Shown here: positions 1-7,799 of the stretch, piece after piece
How the letters are laid out: every line of letters starts with the position of its first letter
Position numbering within the stretch: the stretch's first letter is position 1
Source: Gammaproteobacteria bacterium
GTDB lineage: Bacteria > Pseudomonadota > Gammaproteobacteria > Steroidobacterales > Woeseiaceae
Assembly (NCBI GenBank): GCA_022600955.1
Contig: JAHZJK010000033.1
Location: 1 to 64,000 of the forward strand
Direction: 5' to 3'
DNA: 64,000 bases
Notes under the pieces: model-generated
The model's input: only the letters and a program-made list of their open reading frames with translations
Told to the model about the DNA's origin: nothing
Databases searched by the model: none
Translations under genes and position numbers: made by a program

Positions 1-69
1 CATAATAAAAGTAATTAAAACCAATAAGATATGAAAGAATGCAAATCCACCCTTCACCACCAAACACGA

Positions 70-96
70 AAAGGGCGGCCGTAATGGCCGCCCTTT
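70..96. terminator. Rho-independent-type hairpin
   Basis: Perfect 11-bp arms AAAGGGCGGCC and GGCCGCCCTTT flank a 5-base loop. The T tract after the stem is short, so termination strength is uncertain. It probably ends a gene lying to the left of the window. The rest of positions 1-234 shows no convincing gene. Confidence 0.65.
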
Positions 97-234
97 GTCA
101 TTCGTACCTCGAGTTGCCCAACTCATTTCTCCGTCCCGACAGGCTCGCAACTTCCTGCGTCGAGGGTCTTGTACAATCTGGGCTACTTTGCGGACCTGAA
201 TAGCCCCACGCCGCTAACCGAGAGGATGATAACG

Positions 235-678
235 ATGACGAAATACCTGTGGACGCCACTCCTTATCGCTCTGCTTGCAGCGCCACTTTCCGCTGCAGAA
301 GCCGAGGATCTCGACAAGTGGTTCAGGGATGGTTACGCGGCATTGTATGTCGAAAACGCTTGGGACAAGGCTGACGAATTCGCGCAGTACTTTTCGGATG
401 AGATTGCTTTTCGCTCGGATGACGGCCTTTCCGTGCTGAATGTTGACAGCTTTGTCATCGACTCGCTTGACGTGTGGCGCAGCGAAGGCTGGCTGGGTAC
501 GGACGTTGCAGCCCTTGAAACCACGAAACTGAACGCCACGACTGCGGTGTTTGATGTCACCTGGCTTGACCGAAATAACGATGGCAGCACCGAGTTATCC
601 TGCGGTTGGTACTTTGCGGACAAAGTGGACGGAAGCTGGCTCCTGTCCCAGTACATCGCGATGACCTGTGCCGAATAG
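235..678 (+). CDS. small exported protein, possibly NTF2-like fold
   Basis: A 147-residue protein with an N-terminal signal peptide (MTKYLWTPLLIALLAAPLSA, then AEA). The mature part is acidic, with a helical start (DKWFRDGYAALY) and alternating strands ending in a GSW-type strand. That is reminiscent of small SnoaL/DUF4440-like NTF2 domains, but I see no catalytic signature, so the fold is only suggested. ATG 235 is preferred because GAGAGG lies nine bases upstream; an ATG at 226 and a TTG at 169 are in the same frame. It sits alone between a hairpin and the large TPR gene. The product is probably periplasmic and its function is unknown. Confidence 0.7.
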   Translation: MTKYLWTPLLIALLAAPLSAAEAEDLDKWFRDGYAALYVENAWDKADEFAQYFSDEIAFRSDDGLSVLNVDSFVIDSLDVWRSEGWLGTDVAALETTKLNATTAVFDVTWLDRNNDGSTELSCGWYFADKVDGSWLLSQYIAMTCAE

Positions 679-849
679 CAGGACCCCGTTCAGCTAAACG
701 TCATCCGGTCGATATCGGGCGCCAGACGCCCCAGGTGTGCTGGCGCAACAACCATTTCGACATTTTCTGCATCTAAGCATGTGAACCCTTTAGAATGGAG
801 GGGCAGCTTTGTTGTAGTCTCTTAATCCTCTCTTTCCGATTGCCACGGT

Positions 850-3069
850 ATGTCGATATTTACTGAACTCCAGCGTCGTAATGTTCTTCGTGTCGCAGCC
901 GCGTACCTGGTCGTCGGCTGGTTGCTTACCGAGGTATTGACGGCGATTCTGCCGGCGCTCGGCGCGCCTGACTGGGCAACGAAAGCCGTCATCCTGTGTT
1001 TCGCGTTCGGATTCTTGCCGGCCGTGGTGCTCTCTTGGGTCTATCAACTGACGCCGGACGGGATCAGAAAGGAGACCAGTAGAGGTCGGGTAGATTCCAC
1101 TGCAACTGCCGCGGTCGGAAAACTCGACTACGTGACGGTACTGAGTGTCATTCTGATTACTGTTTTCATCGCAGTTATTGGAGCCAGGCAAGCCCCTGAG
1201 AAGCTGAACGCTGACACGGCAACCGTCAGCGCAGAATCTGTCGCGGTTCTGCCATTCGTCAATATGTCGAGCGATGAGGACAACGACTATTTTTCCGATG
1301 GGCTGACGGAAACATTGCTGCACATGCTGGCGCAGATTCCAGACCTCAAGGTCGCGGCGCGCACGTCCAGTTTTGCGTTCAAAAACAAGAATCTCGATAT
1401 CCGGGAAATTGCAGCTGCATTACAGGTGGCGCATGTTCTTGAGGGTAGCGTGCAAAAAGCCGGCAACCGCGTTCGCATAACGGCGCAGCTGATACGGGCG
1501 TCCGACGGTTATCACATTTGGTCGGAAATTTTTGATCGTGAGAGTGACGATATTTTCGGTATCCAGGACGAAATCGCGATGAAGGTCGGGCATGAGTTGT
1601 CTGCGTCATTGCTTGGACCTGATGCAGATACGATGGTCGCTGGTGTCGGTACAGAAAATCCGGATGCATACGACTTGTATCTACTGGCATTGAATCAGCG
1701 CGCGACCGGTTCCTATGGCGGGCTTGAAGCCGCTGAAGAACTGCTCAAGGGAGCGTTGCTGATCGATTCCGGTTTCGTCGATGCAAAGACAGAACTGGCC
1801 AGCAACTACCTGCATCAGTATGAAACCGGACTGATGAATCGGGATGCTGCGCTTGCCGCAGTGCTCGCGATTACCGATCAGGTATTGCAAGTGAGTCCTG
1901 AGGACGTTAACGCACGTGCCCTGCATGTGTACGCGAAGTCGGCGCAAAAGACGTCTGATGGCGGTGCGCAGCAAGTGGCAGGCGCGATCGACGAGCTCAG
2001 GGCGCTGGTCGTATCGAATCCCCGCGAATACCAGGCTCGCCTGCTGCTGAGTCGCATGCTGCAGGGCACACAAAACCTGGAAGAAGCACTGCGGCTGCAA
2101 AAGGACGCACTGCAACAGGATCCCTACAACGCGCGCATCCACTTTGAGATTGGCTCGCTCAGTGTGGACCTCGACCTGTTGGACGAAGCTTGGGCGTCAC
2201 TGCAGGCGTCGCTTGATATTGAGCCTCGGCAGCCGAATGCGTATTTGAGGCTGGCGACTATCGCGCTGAAACGCGGTGATGGTGTGGACTATTTACAGCA
2301 AAGCCTCAAGGCGATGGAAGTCGATGCAAGGGACCACGAAATACCTGGCTTTATCGCACAGTTTCTCTATCAGCTTGGCCTGGTCGAGGAAGCGGATGAT
2401 TTTCGCAAACGCGTTTTCGCGATTGCCCCGAGCAGTGCAGTGGCGTACAGGATCGACTTGTTACGCGCAATCAGTACAAACGACCAGTCTGCGGGCATCC
2501 TCGCCGCGCGAAGGGCGATAGAGAACAACATCGAGGATCGTCAGTTCGCATTTGGCGGGGCGGTTCAGTACTTGCTTCGAGCCGCAGTCGCCAATGGTAC
2601 AGTGGATGCGGAGAGCGCTTACCTCGAACGCCACTGGCCCGGTATTCTGAATGTTGATGCGGACGCGATACCAACCCGTTTCCTGACAGTGCAGGGGGTC
2701 GCGTTCGACGCGTGGTACACAACACTTCCGCGCGAGGAATTGCTTCGACGCATCGCGAGGATGCAGGAGAATGCGTCATCCTACGGTATCGACCTGACCC
2801 AGAACCCGGATGCTCAAATGGCCGCTTTTGCCATGCAAGGCGATATCGATGCTGCAGTCGAACTCGCGTTGGCGGACGTATTCGTTCGGCCTGTATTGCT
2901 GGAACAGGGCTGGAGGGGCCGTTTCTCGCAGGCTCAATATGAAGACGTGGTAGCGGACCCGCGGGTCCAGGATGCCATGCGTGAATGGGATGCCCAGGAA
3001 GCAGAGGTCCGCGACGAAGTCAGAAATTACTTGTTGGACCTGAGCTCACCGGCGGAAGCAGACACTTGA
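850..3069 (+). CDS. TolB-like / TPR repeat membrane protein
   Basis: This 739-residue protein has three hydrophobic segments (about residues 12-30, 44-66 and 96-112). A TolB-like domain follows at about 130-250, opening with SVAVLPFVNMSSD and containing ARTSSF and VLEGSVQ motifs. A long alpha-helical tetratricopeptide region fills about 270-700. In related proteins the N-terminus is often a LuxR-type or adenylate-cyclase effector domain; here a membrane anchor replaces it, so it probably acts as a membrane-tethered scaffold. Such proteins are abundant in some marine Gammaproteobacteria, but no biochemical role is established. The next gene overlaps its stop codon. Confidence 0.85.
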   Translation: MSIFTELQRRNVLRVAAAYLVVGWLLTEVLTAILPALGAPDWATKAVILCFAFGFLPAVVLSWVYQLTPDGIRKETSRGRVDSTATAAVGKLDYVTVLSVILITVFIAVIGARQAPEKLNADTATVSAESVAVLPFVNMSSDEDNDYFSDGLTETLLHMLAQIPDLKVAARTSSFAFKNKNLDIREIAAALQVAHVLEGSVQKAGNRVRITAQLIRASDGYHIWSEIFDRESDDIFGIQDEIAMKVGHELSASLLGPDADTMVAGVGTENPDAYDLYLLALNQRATGSYGGLEAAEELLKGALLIDSGFVDAKTELASNYLHQYETGLMNRDAALAAVLAITDQVLQVSPEDVNARALHVYAKSAQKTSDGGAQQVAGAIDELRALVVSNPREYQARLLLSRMLQGTQNLEEALRLQKDALQQDPYNARIHFEIGSLSVDLDLLDEAWASLQASLDIEPRQPNAYLRLATIALKRGDGVDYLQQSLKAMEVDARDHEIPGFIAQFLYQLGLVEEADDFRKRVFAIAPSSAVAYRIDLLRAISTNDQSAGILAARRAIENNIEDRQFAFGGAVQYLLRAAVANGTVDAESAYLERHWPGILNVDADAIPTRFLTVQGVAFDAWYTTLPREELLRRIARMQENASSYGIDLTQNPDAQMAAFAMQGDIDAAVELALADVFVRPVLLEQGWRGRFSQAQYEDVVADPRVQDAMREWDAQEAEVRDEVRNYLLDLSSPAEADT

Positions 3070-3443
3070 GCGATGCAGACAATACGCCTCGCATAGATTC
3101 GCCTGACGAACGCACTCCAGGCTTTCGCTGGATGAATCCAGCCGGCCTCACAGCGTTTGTGACTTTTGTCGCTGCGAGCGTCGTCTCGGCCGGATTGACT
3201 GTGGTCGCGTTCTTACCCGTTACGCAGAGCGAGCACTTACCTGTTGCTATTGCGTTTGGAGATGAGACGCCGACACTGTTCGGTGTTCCGGCCGCCTGCC
3301 TGGTATTCACCTGGGTGGTCTCGGGATTCGCTGGCCAGGTGCGATGGCTACAGGTCATCGTATCCACAGGGGCGTTCCTGGCAACAGCTGCGCTGGCGGT
3401 GCTGCTCGCGGTTTCGGTGCTTGCGGCGGGGATGGATCACTAG
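3066..3443 (+). CDS. small hypothetical membrane protein
   Basis: The frame starts with TTG at 3066 in a TTGA overlap with the preceding stop, with GGAAG a few bases upstream. This gives 125 residues. A later ATG at 3132 would give a shorter version beginning MNPAGLTAFV. The N-terminal 20 residues are polar and charged. Three hydrophobic stretches follow, including TAFVTFVAASVVSAGLTVVA and a C-terminal segment rich in Ala, Val and Leu. I do not recognise the family. The overlap implies translational coupling to the TolB-like/TPR protein and perhaps a shared membrane complex, which is inference. Confidence 0.6.
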   Translation: MSDADNTPRIDSPDERTPGFRWMNPAGLTAFVTFVAASVVSAGLTVVAFLPVTQSEHLPVAIAFGDETPTLFGVPAACLVFTWVVSGFAGQVRWLQVIVSTGAFLATAALAVLLAVSVLAAGMDH

Positions 3444-3485
3444 AGCGGCAACGCAACCGCGCGGCACGATGGCTCCCGGCCCTCA

Positions 3486-3503
3486 CTAGTGTGCACACCC
3501 TAG
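3486..3503. promoter_or_regulatory. palindromic element upstream of phasin 1
   Basis: CTAGTGTGCACACCCTAG contains the palindrome GTGTGCACAC and lies about 55 bases before the first phasin start. Its left and right ends match the element found before the second phasin gene at 4127. This suggests a common regulator, for example a PHA-responsive repressor, but the regulator is not identified in the window. Confidence 0.45.
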
Positions 3504-3558
3504 ATTCTCAGCCTACGATGAACCCATATTCGGCAAGATTGACGAACAGGAGATCATC

Positions 3559-4119
3559 ATGGCCAAGGGCAAATCATCAAAGAAGCGGGACAGCGGACGT
3601 ACGAACGAAGTTGCAGAGCAGCTTGAGCATGCGTTCCTCGCGGGCTTAGGCGCGCTGTCAAACACTCAGAAAGCAGGCAGCAAGGCGTTTGAAAAGCTGG
3701 TTGAGCAGGGACAATCCTTCCGCAAGCAGACCACGAACAAGACCGAGTCGCTAATCGACGATGTTCAGGATGCAATTCGCGATATGGCAGACGACGCACA
3801 GTCAAAGGCCTCTGGCCTGTTGGACCAGATGCGTGAGACGCCACAAATGGAGAAATTCCAGAGTGTTTTTGACGCTCGCGTGGAAAGCGCCCTTGATCGT
3901 ATTGGCGTTGCCAGCAAGAAAGACCTCGACAAGCTGAACGCAAAGCTGGACAAGGTGCTGAAGGCAGGTCAGAAGAAAAAGCGTGCAGCGAAGAAAGTTG
4001 CCAAGAAGGTCACCAGGAAAGCGCCGGCAAAAAAGGCTACTACCAAGAAGAGAGCTTCTAGCCGGAAAGTATCTGCGAAGAAGGCTTCGGCAAAGAAGAC
4101 TTCCAAGAAAAGCAGCTAA
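3559..4119 (+). CDS. phasin-family PHA granule protein with basic tail
   Basis: A 186-residue protein. Residues 15-136 are an amphipathic helical phasin region (AFLAGLGALSNTQKAGSKAF, later LDKLNAKLDKVL), as in polyhydroxyalkanoate granule-associated proteins. Residues 138-186 form a Lys/Ala/Ser/Thr tail resembling histone H1 or the AlgP/PhaF type. Phasins coat PHA granules; PhaF-like proteins with such tails also bind DNA and help distribute granules at division. A good ribosome site (AGGAGATCATC) precedes the ATG. No PHA synthase is in the window, so the granule role rests on family membership. Confidence 0.85.
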   Translation: MAKGKSSKKRDSGRTNEVAEQLEHAFLAGLGALSNTQKAGSKAFEKLVEQGQSFRKQTTNKTESLIDDVQDAIRDMADDAQSKASGLLDQMRETPQMEKFQSVFDARVESALDRIGVASKKDLDKLNAKLDKVLKAGQKKKRAAKKVAKKVTRKAPAKKATTKKRASSRKVSAKKASAKKTSKKSS

Positions 4120-4126
4120 TCGACAA

Positions 4127-4157
4127 CTAGTGTGATCACCCTAGGTGATCACACTAG
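4127..4157. promoter_or_regulatory. perfect 14-bp inverted repeat between phasin genes
   Basis: Arms CTAGTGTGATCACC and GGTGATCACACTAG are separated by CTA, starting eight bases after the first phasin stop and about 46 bases before the second phasin start. No T run follows, which argues against a standard terminator. The left part repeats the element at 3486, which favours an operator or a dual-purpose stem. Confidence 0.55.
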
Positions 4158-4203
4158 AATTCAGTTATCGCTTAGGCAATAGCCAGATTTTAGGAGAAAA
4201 GAG

Positions 4204-4596
4204 ATGGCAACGAAGAGAACGAAAAACTCAACGAAGACCTGGATCGGCTCTGTAGTAGCCCGGTTCGATGGCACAATCGCAGAGCAACCACTGGCCGCAG
4301 CCAACAAGGCATTGCTGGCGGGACTTGGTTTTGCAACACAGCTGCAGACCACCGTCGAAGCAAAGTACGACGATCTTGCAAACGACGGCGAAAAGGTTCG
4401 CGACCAGATTGAAGAGTCGATTGAAGGCGCACAGAAGCGCGTTCTCGGACGGGTCAAATCAAGACGTGAACAGGTTTCGAAAGGCGCTGAGTCAGCCCTT
4501 AACCGGGTACTGAGTTTCGCGCCGATCGCCCGCTCGAGCGACATCGACAAGCTGAACGCAAAACTTGACAAGGTATTGCTGCAAGTTGCGAAATAA
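4204..4596 (+). CDS. second phasin-family protein, tail-less
   Basis: A 130-residue helical protein with the same overall pattern as its upstream neighbour: an ALLAGLGFATQ segment and a C-terminal DKLNAKLDKVL motif (residues 115-125) that the first phasin also has. It ends shortly after that motif, so it lacks the basic tail. The pair looks like a tandem duplication with divergence. A strong site (AGGAGAAAAG) precedes the ATG and a clear terminator follows. It probably coats the granule surface without a DNA-binding function, by comparison with PhaI/PhaF pairs; this is inference. Confidence 0.78.
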   Translation: MATKRTKNSTKTWIGSVVARFDGTIAEQPLAAANKALLAGLGFATQLQTTVEAKYDDLANDGEKVRDQIEESIEGAQKRVLGRVKSRREQVSKGAESALNRVLSFAPIARSSDIDKLNAKLDKVLLQVAK

Positions 4597-4615
4597 TACT
4601 GTCTGAGTAATCCTG

Positions 4616-4643
4616 AAAGGGCCGCGATTGCGGCCCTTTTTTT
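4616..4643 (+). terminator. Rho-independent terminator after phasin 2
   Basis: Stem AAAGGGCCGC / GCGGCCCTTT with loop GATT, followed directly by further T residues. This is a classic intrinsic terminator closing the phasin transcript; the convergent TetR gene ends just beyond it. Confidence 0.9.
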
Positions 4644-4665
4644 GTGCCTGAGTTGAACGCCATAA

Positions 4666-5286
4666 TTAGTCGTGGAACGCGATCAGCTCCGCAAAAACAG
4701 GTCGCGTGTCTTTCGTCGCATAGGGCACAAGCAACCCAAGGATTCCGCTCGCAGCTCTCAGTGCCGCGCGATCAGCGGTCGTCGATGGGTCGCAGACTTC
4801 GTCGTATCGTTCCGAGTACAAAGCCACAATGACAAGACTGCGACACAGGAGCGGCACCTCTGCGTCGCCGATATGCAATTGCTCGTCGCGTCGCATTGCT
4901 TCAACGTAGAGCTGCATTGCAGCGGTGAGCGCATTCGAAAATCCTCTCAATGCATGGCGTGTTTTCGGGTAGGCATCCGCCAGTGTTGCCATATCCCGAA
5001 ACAGGAAGCGGTAGGCGGCCAGTACCTCCAGAAGCAGATGAACGAAAGCGAGGAAGTCGGCAATCGTTGCGTGGTTCTCAGCCGGTGGACGCAATATACG
5101 GCGTGCATCTGCCTGAAATTCTGCCAGTAGCGCCTCGACAATCTTTGATTTCTTACGGAAGTGGTAGTGCAGATTCCCGGGGCTGATGTCGAGTTCATCG
5201 GCGATCTGGTTGGTCGTCGTATTGGGCTCGCCGTGCTCATTAAACAGCAGCAGGCTGTTGACCAGTATACGGGTGCGAGTTTTCAG
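4666..5286 (-). CDS. TetR-family regulator with apparent CTG start
   Basis: The frame encodes a complete 206-residue TetR-type protein only if translation begins at CTG 5286. The N-terminus reads (M)KTRTRILVNSLLLFNEHG, followed by the helix-turn-helix NQIADELDISPGNLHYHF. No ATG, GTG or TTG occurs in frame before residue 65 (a TTG at 5094), which would remove the whole DNA-binding domain. The CTG overlaps the TGA of the upstream acyltransferase gene as CTGA, so coupled reinitiation is plausible. The C-terminal half is helical ligand-binding sequence. It probably regulates the lipid genes around it. A sequencing error that destroyed an ATG is the main alternative. Confidence 0.8.
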   Translation of the reverse strand: MKTRTRILVNSLLLFNEHGEPNTTTNQIADELDISPGNLHYHFRKKSKIVEALLAEFQADARRILRPPAENHATIADFLAFVHLLLEVLAAYRFLFRDMATLADAYPKTRHALRGFSNALTAAMQLYVEAMRRDEQLHIGDAEVPLLCRSLVIVALYSERYDEVCDPSTTADRAALRAASGILGLLVPYATKDTRPVFAELIAFHD

Positions 5287-6851
5287 TGGCGCGTACCGCT
5301 GTCGTTGTCGATAATTGTTTTAGTTTTTGTTCTCGGTGCAGATCGCGTTTTCTTCTTCCGCGGTTTTGACTTTGGTTTTGCAACCTCGACCGGTTCCGGT
5401 AGCTGCGAAGCCTCGCTATCGTCGCCTCCCTGATCCAGGGCCTTCAGATACATGTTTCTGACATCGGCTACGTGCGTGTCGATCGTTTCCCTTGTCCATC
5501 CACTGGTGTCGATCGGTGCCAGTACCTCAACATCGACGGTGCCTGGGTGGTAGAGGAAATCACCCTTTGGCTGCACATCATTGGAATTGTGAATCACGAT
5601 CGGAACAACCGGAACGCCGGCTTGGATAGCCAGGTGAAAGGCACCTTTTTTGAACTCGGCAAGTTTTGGCGTGAGCGTTCGGGTGCCCTCCGGTGACAGG
5701 CACACTGATTTACCTTCGACGCGCATTGCATCAACCAGCGGAGTCATCGCTTCAATGGCACTCGCAGTGTTTTGCCGGTCGATCAGCACCATGCCGGCGG
5801 ATTCCATCACTCGCCCGACTATCGGAATGTTGCCGATCTCGCGCTTGCCGACACCGCTTACATCCCGACGCATCAGGCGGGCAACGATAACGAGGTCAAC
5901 ATTGCTTTGATGGTTGAATATGAAAACGGCGGGACGATGCGACCACAGGTGGTGTTCGCCTTTTGTATTCAGGTTCAGCCCGATCAATGCGCTTGCTGTA
6001 TCGGCAAATACAGACAGTGAGAAATTGAGCGCATCGCGCTTCGAGCCAGTCAAAGCCCAGATGGGTAAACCGGAAAAGAACGATCCGACCAGGCTGGCTG
6101 GCACCATCAGGGAGCGCAGCAGGCTCATTGCGCCCGGTTGACCGCGACTCGCAAACTTGCGAATTGGCCAGCCGTTCTGCTCGGCGACGGCCCGCAATTT
6201 GTTGTTTGGATTCAGCGGGCGGGGGTTGCCGACTCGTTCGAGAAGCTCGATATCGTCGTAGCTGTCCGAGTAAAAGAAACTGCGGTCGAGATCGGCACCG
6301 TATCGCTCGCTGAGCATTTCGGCCGCAGCCACCTTGCCTGGCCCGAAGCAAGTGGGGTGAATTACGGCGCCCGTAAACGTACCGTCTTCAACTTCAAGTT
6401 CGGAACACAGGACATGTTCGATACCGAGTTCGCGTGCTGCCGGCCGTACCTGGTAGGGCGTCGCTGATGAGATAATCGCGACCGTATGACCTTTCTTGAG
6501 GTGTGCCTGGATCAGCGTCCGCGACTCTGGATAGATCAATCGCGCGATGTGAGACTCGAACAGTTCCTCACCAAAATGTTCGTAGCTTTCTTCCCGAACA
6601 CCTCGAAGGAACTGGGTTGCGGCTATCATGAACGCCGAGAAACCCACGTTGCCGAGGCCGAAACCTGCCATCGCGGTCAGTAGTTCTGCCAGTTCCGATG
6701 GGGACAGGTGCCCGCGGCGCAACTGCTCGCGCAGGAAAGCAAACGCTGAATAACCGGATATAACGGTGCCATCAAAATCAAAGAACGCACCGATCTCCGG
6801 CCCGTCCGGCTGTTTCAGGATTTCAGCGACAAGTTGTTGATTCGAGGGCAT
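5283..6851 (-). CDS. HAD-IB phosphatase / lysophospholipid acyltransferase fusion
   Basis: A 522-residue two-domain protein. Residues 20-230 are a HAD subfamily IB hydrolase with the DFDGT nucleophile motif (Asp25, Asp27). Residues 295-460 are a PlsC-type 1-acyl-glycerol-3-phosphate acyltransferase with NHQSNVD (His314, Asp319) and EGTR (388-391). A basic tail at about 491-512 is rich in Lys, Arg, Pro and Ser. Such fusions are known and could combine acylation of lysophosphatidate with a phosphatase step, supplying diacylglycerol. The wax ester synthase/DGAT gene nearby would use that product. It is the first gene of an operon with the TetR gene. Confidence 0.9.
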   Translation of the reverse strand: MPSNQQLVAEILKQPDGPEIGAFFDFDGTVISGYSAFAFLREQLRRGHLSPSELAELLTAMAGFGLGNVGFSAFMIAATQFLRGVREESYEHFGEELFESHIARLIYPESRTLIQAHLKKGHTVAIISSATPYQVRPAARELGIEHVLCSELEVEDGTFTGAVIHPTCFGPGKVAAAEMLSERYGADLDRSFFYSDSYDDIELLERVGNPRPLNPNNKLRAVAEQNGWPIRKFASRGQPGAMSLLRSLMVPASLVGSFFSGLPIWALTGSKRDALNFSLSVFADTASALIGLNLNTKGEHHLWSHRPAVFIFNHQSNVDLVIVARLMRRDVSGVGKREIGNIPIVGRVMESAGMVLIDRQNTASAIEAMTPLVDAMRVEGKSVCLSPEGTRTLTPKLAEFKKGAFHLAIQAGVPVVPIVIHNSNDVQPKGDFLYHPGTVDVEVLAPIDTSGWTRETIDTHVADVRNMYLKALDQGGDDSEASQLPEPVEVAKPKSKPRKKKTRSAPRTKTKTIIDNDSGTRH

Positions 6852-6935
6852 TCAGGTCTCCAGTAAGCCCTCTACTATAACAGCAGAAACAAGCCCGTAA
6901 TGTTAAAACGGAAGGCCGTTCGGTGAAGCTGAGTC

Positions 6936-7754
6936 GTGTATAGTTTGTTGATGCAAGAAAAAACTATAATAAACCCTGCGGCGCTCAATAGTGCGTTGGC
7001 AGCGAAAGCTCCGTCGTGGTTGCTGAGCTTGCTCGAAGTTCCGCGCGCATTGTCTGAAGCAGCAAGCCTGGTTCCGGCCCGTTCAATGCTCAGGAAGCTG
7101 CCAAAAGGCGACGGCCATACGGTTATAACGTTGCCGGGGTTTCTTGCCTCTGGTCGTTCAATGCGAACCGTCCGTCGGCACTTGCGAACCTGGGGTTATG
7201 ACGCTCAGTGCTGGAACCTGGGCCGAAACCTCGGACTCACATCTGAGCGTGATCTCGAGGCGTTGATGGACGACAGACTTCGAGAAGTGTTTGAGAAATC
7301 GGGCGAGAAAGTCAGTTTGATCGGTTGGAGCCTTGGAGGGCTGCTGGCACGTGAGGTTGCCCGACGAAACCCGGATTTCGTACGCTCTGTAATTATGCTC
7401 GGAAGCCCGATTGGTAATCCGAAGTCAACCAAGGTCTGGCGTTTGTACGAATCTGTGTCCGGACAAAAAATTGACGAGGAGTCGATCCGCCGTCGCATTG
7501 CCTCGCTTCGCGATCCTGTTGAGGGTATTCCGATGACGGCAATTTACAGCAGAACGGATGCAATCGTCTCCGCGCGAATCGCGCAGCTCCCGCCGGGACC
7601 GGATGTGGAAAACATTGGCGTGACCGCCAGTCACCTTGGTATGGGCTTTAATCCCGCCGTCCTGTATGTCATTGCCGATCGTTTGAAAGAGCAGCATTCC
7701 GACGACTGGCAAAAGTTTGAGATTCACGGACTTCGTAACCTGTTCTATCACTAG
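6936..7754 (+). CDS. alpha/beta hydrolase (lipase-like)
   Basis: A protein of up to 272 residues with a lipase-type alpha/beta fold. ITLPGFLASG resembles the oxyanion-hole strand, GWSLGG holds the nucleophile Ser, and a C-terminal SHLG probably holds the catalytic His. A Ser-Asp-His esterase or acyltransferase activity is expected; the substrate is unknown. ATG 6951 is an alternative start to GTG 6936. It runs toward the wax ester synthase/DGAT gene with a 45-base gap, so it probably acts on stored or membrane lipids. No signal peptide is evident, suggesting a cytoplasmic enzyme. Confidence 0.8.
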   Translation: MYSLLMQEKTIINPAALNSALAAKAPSWLLSLLEVPRALSEAASLVPARSMLRKLPKGDGHTVITLPGFLASGRSMRTVRRHLRTWGYDAQCWNLGRNLGLTSERDLEALMDDRLREVFEKSGEKVSLIGWSLGGLLAREVARRNPDFVRSVIMLGSPIGNPKSTKVWRLYESVSGQKIDEESIRRRIASLRDPVEGIPMTAIYSRTDAIVSARIAQLPPGPDVENIGVTASHLGMGFNPAVLYVIADRLKEQHSDDWQKFEIHGLRNLFYH

Positions 7755-7799
7755 ACGTTCACGTTGTCGGTTCTGTCGACAACTCAACAGAGAAAACCT

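Noticed and set aside
4127..4157. Inverted repeat as an intrinsic terminator of phasin 1
   Set aside because: No T run follows, and its flank is repeated before phasin 1. An operator is the better reading, although termination is not excluded.
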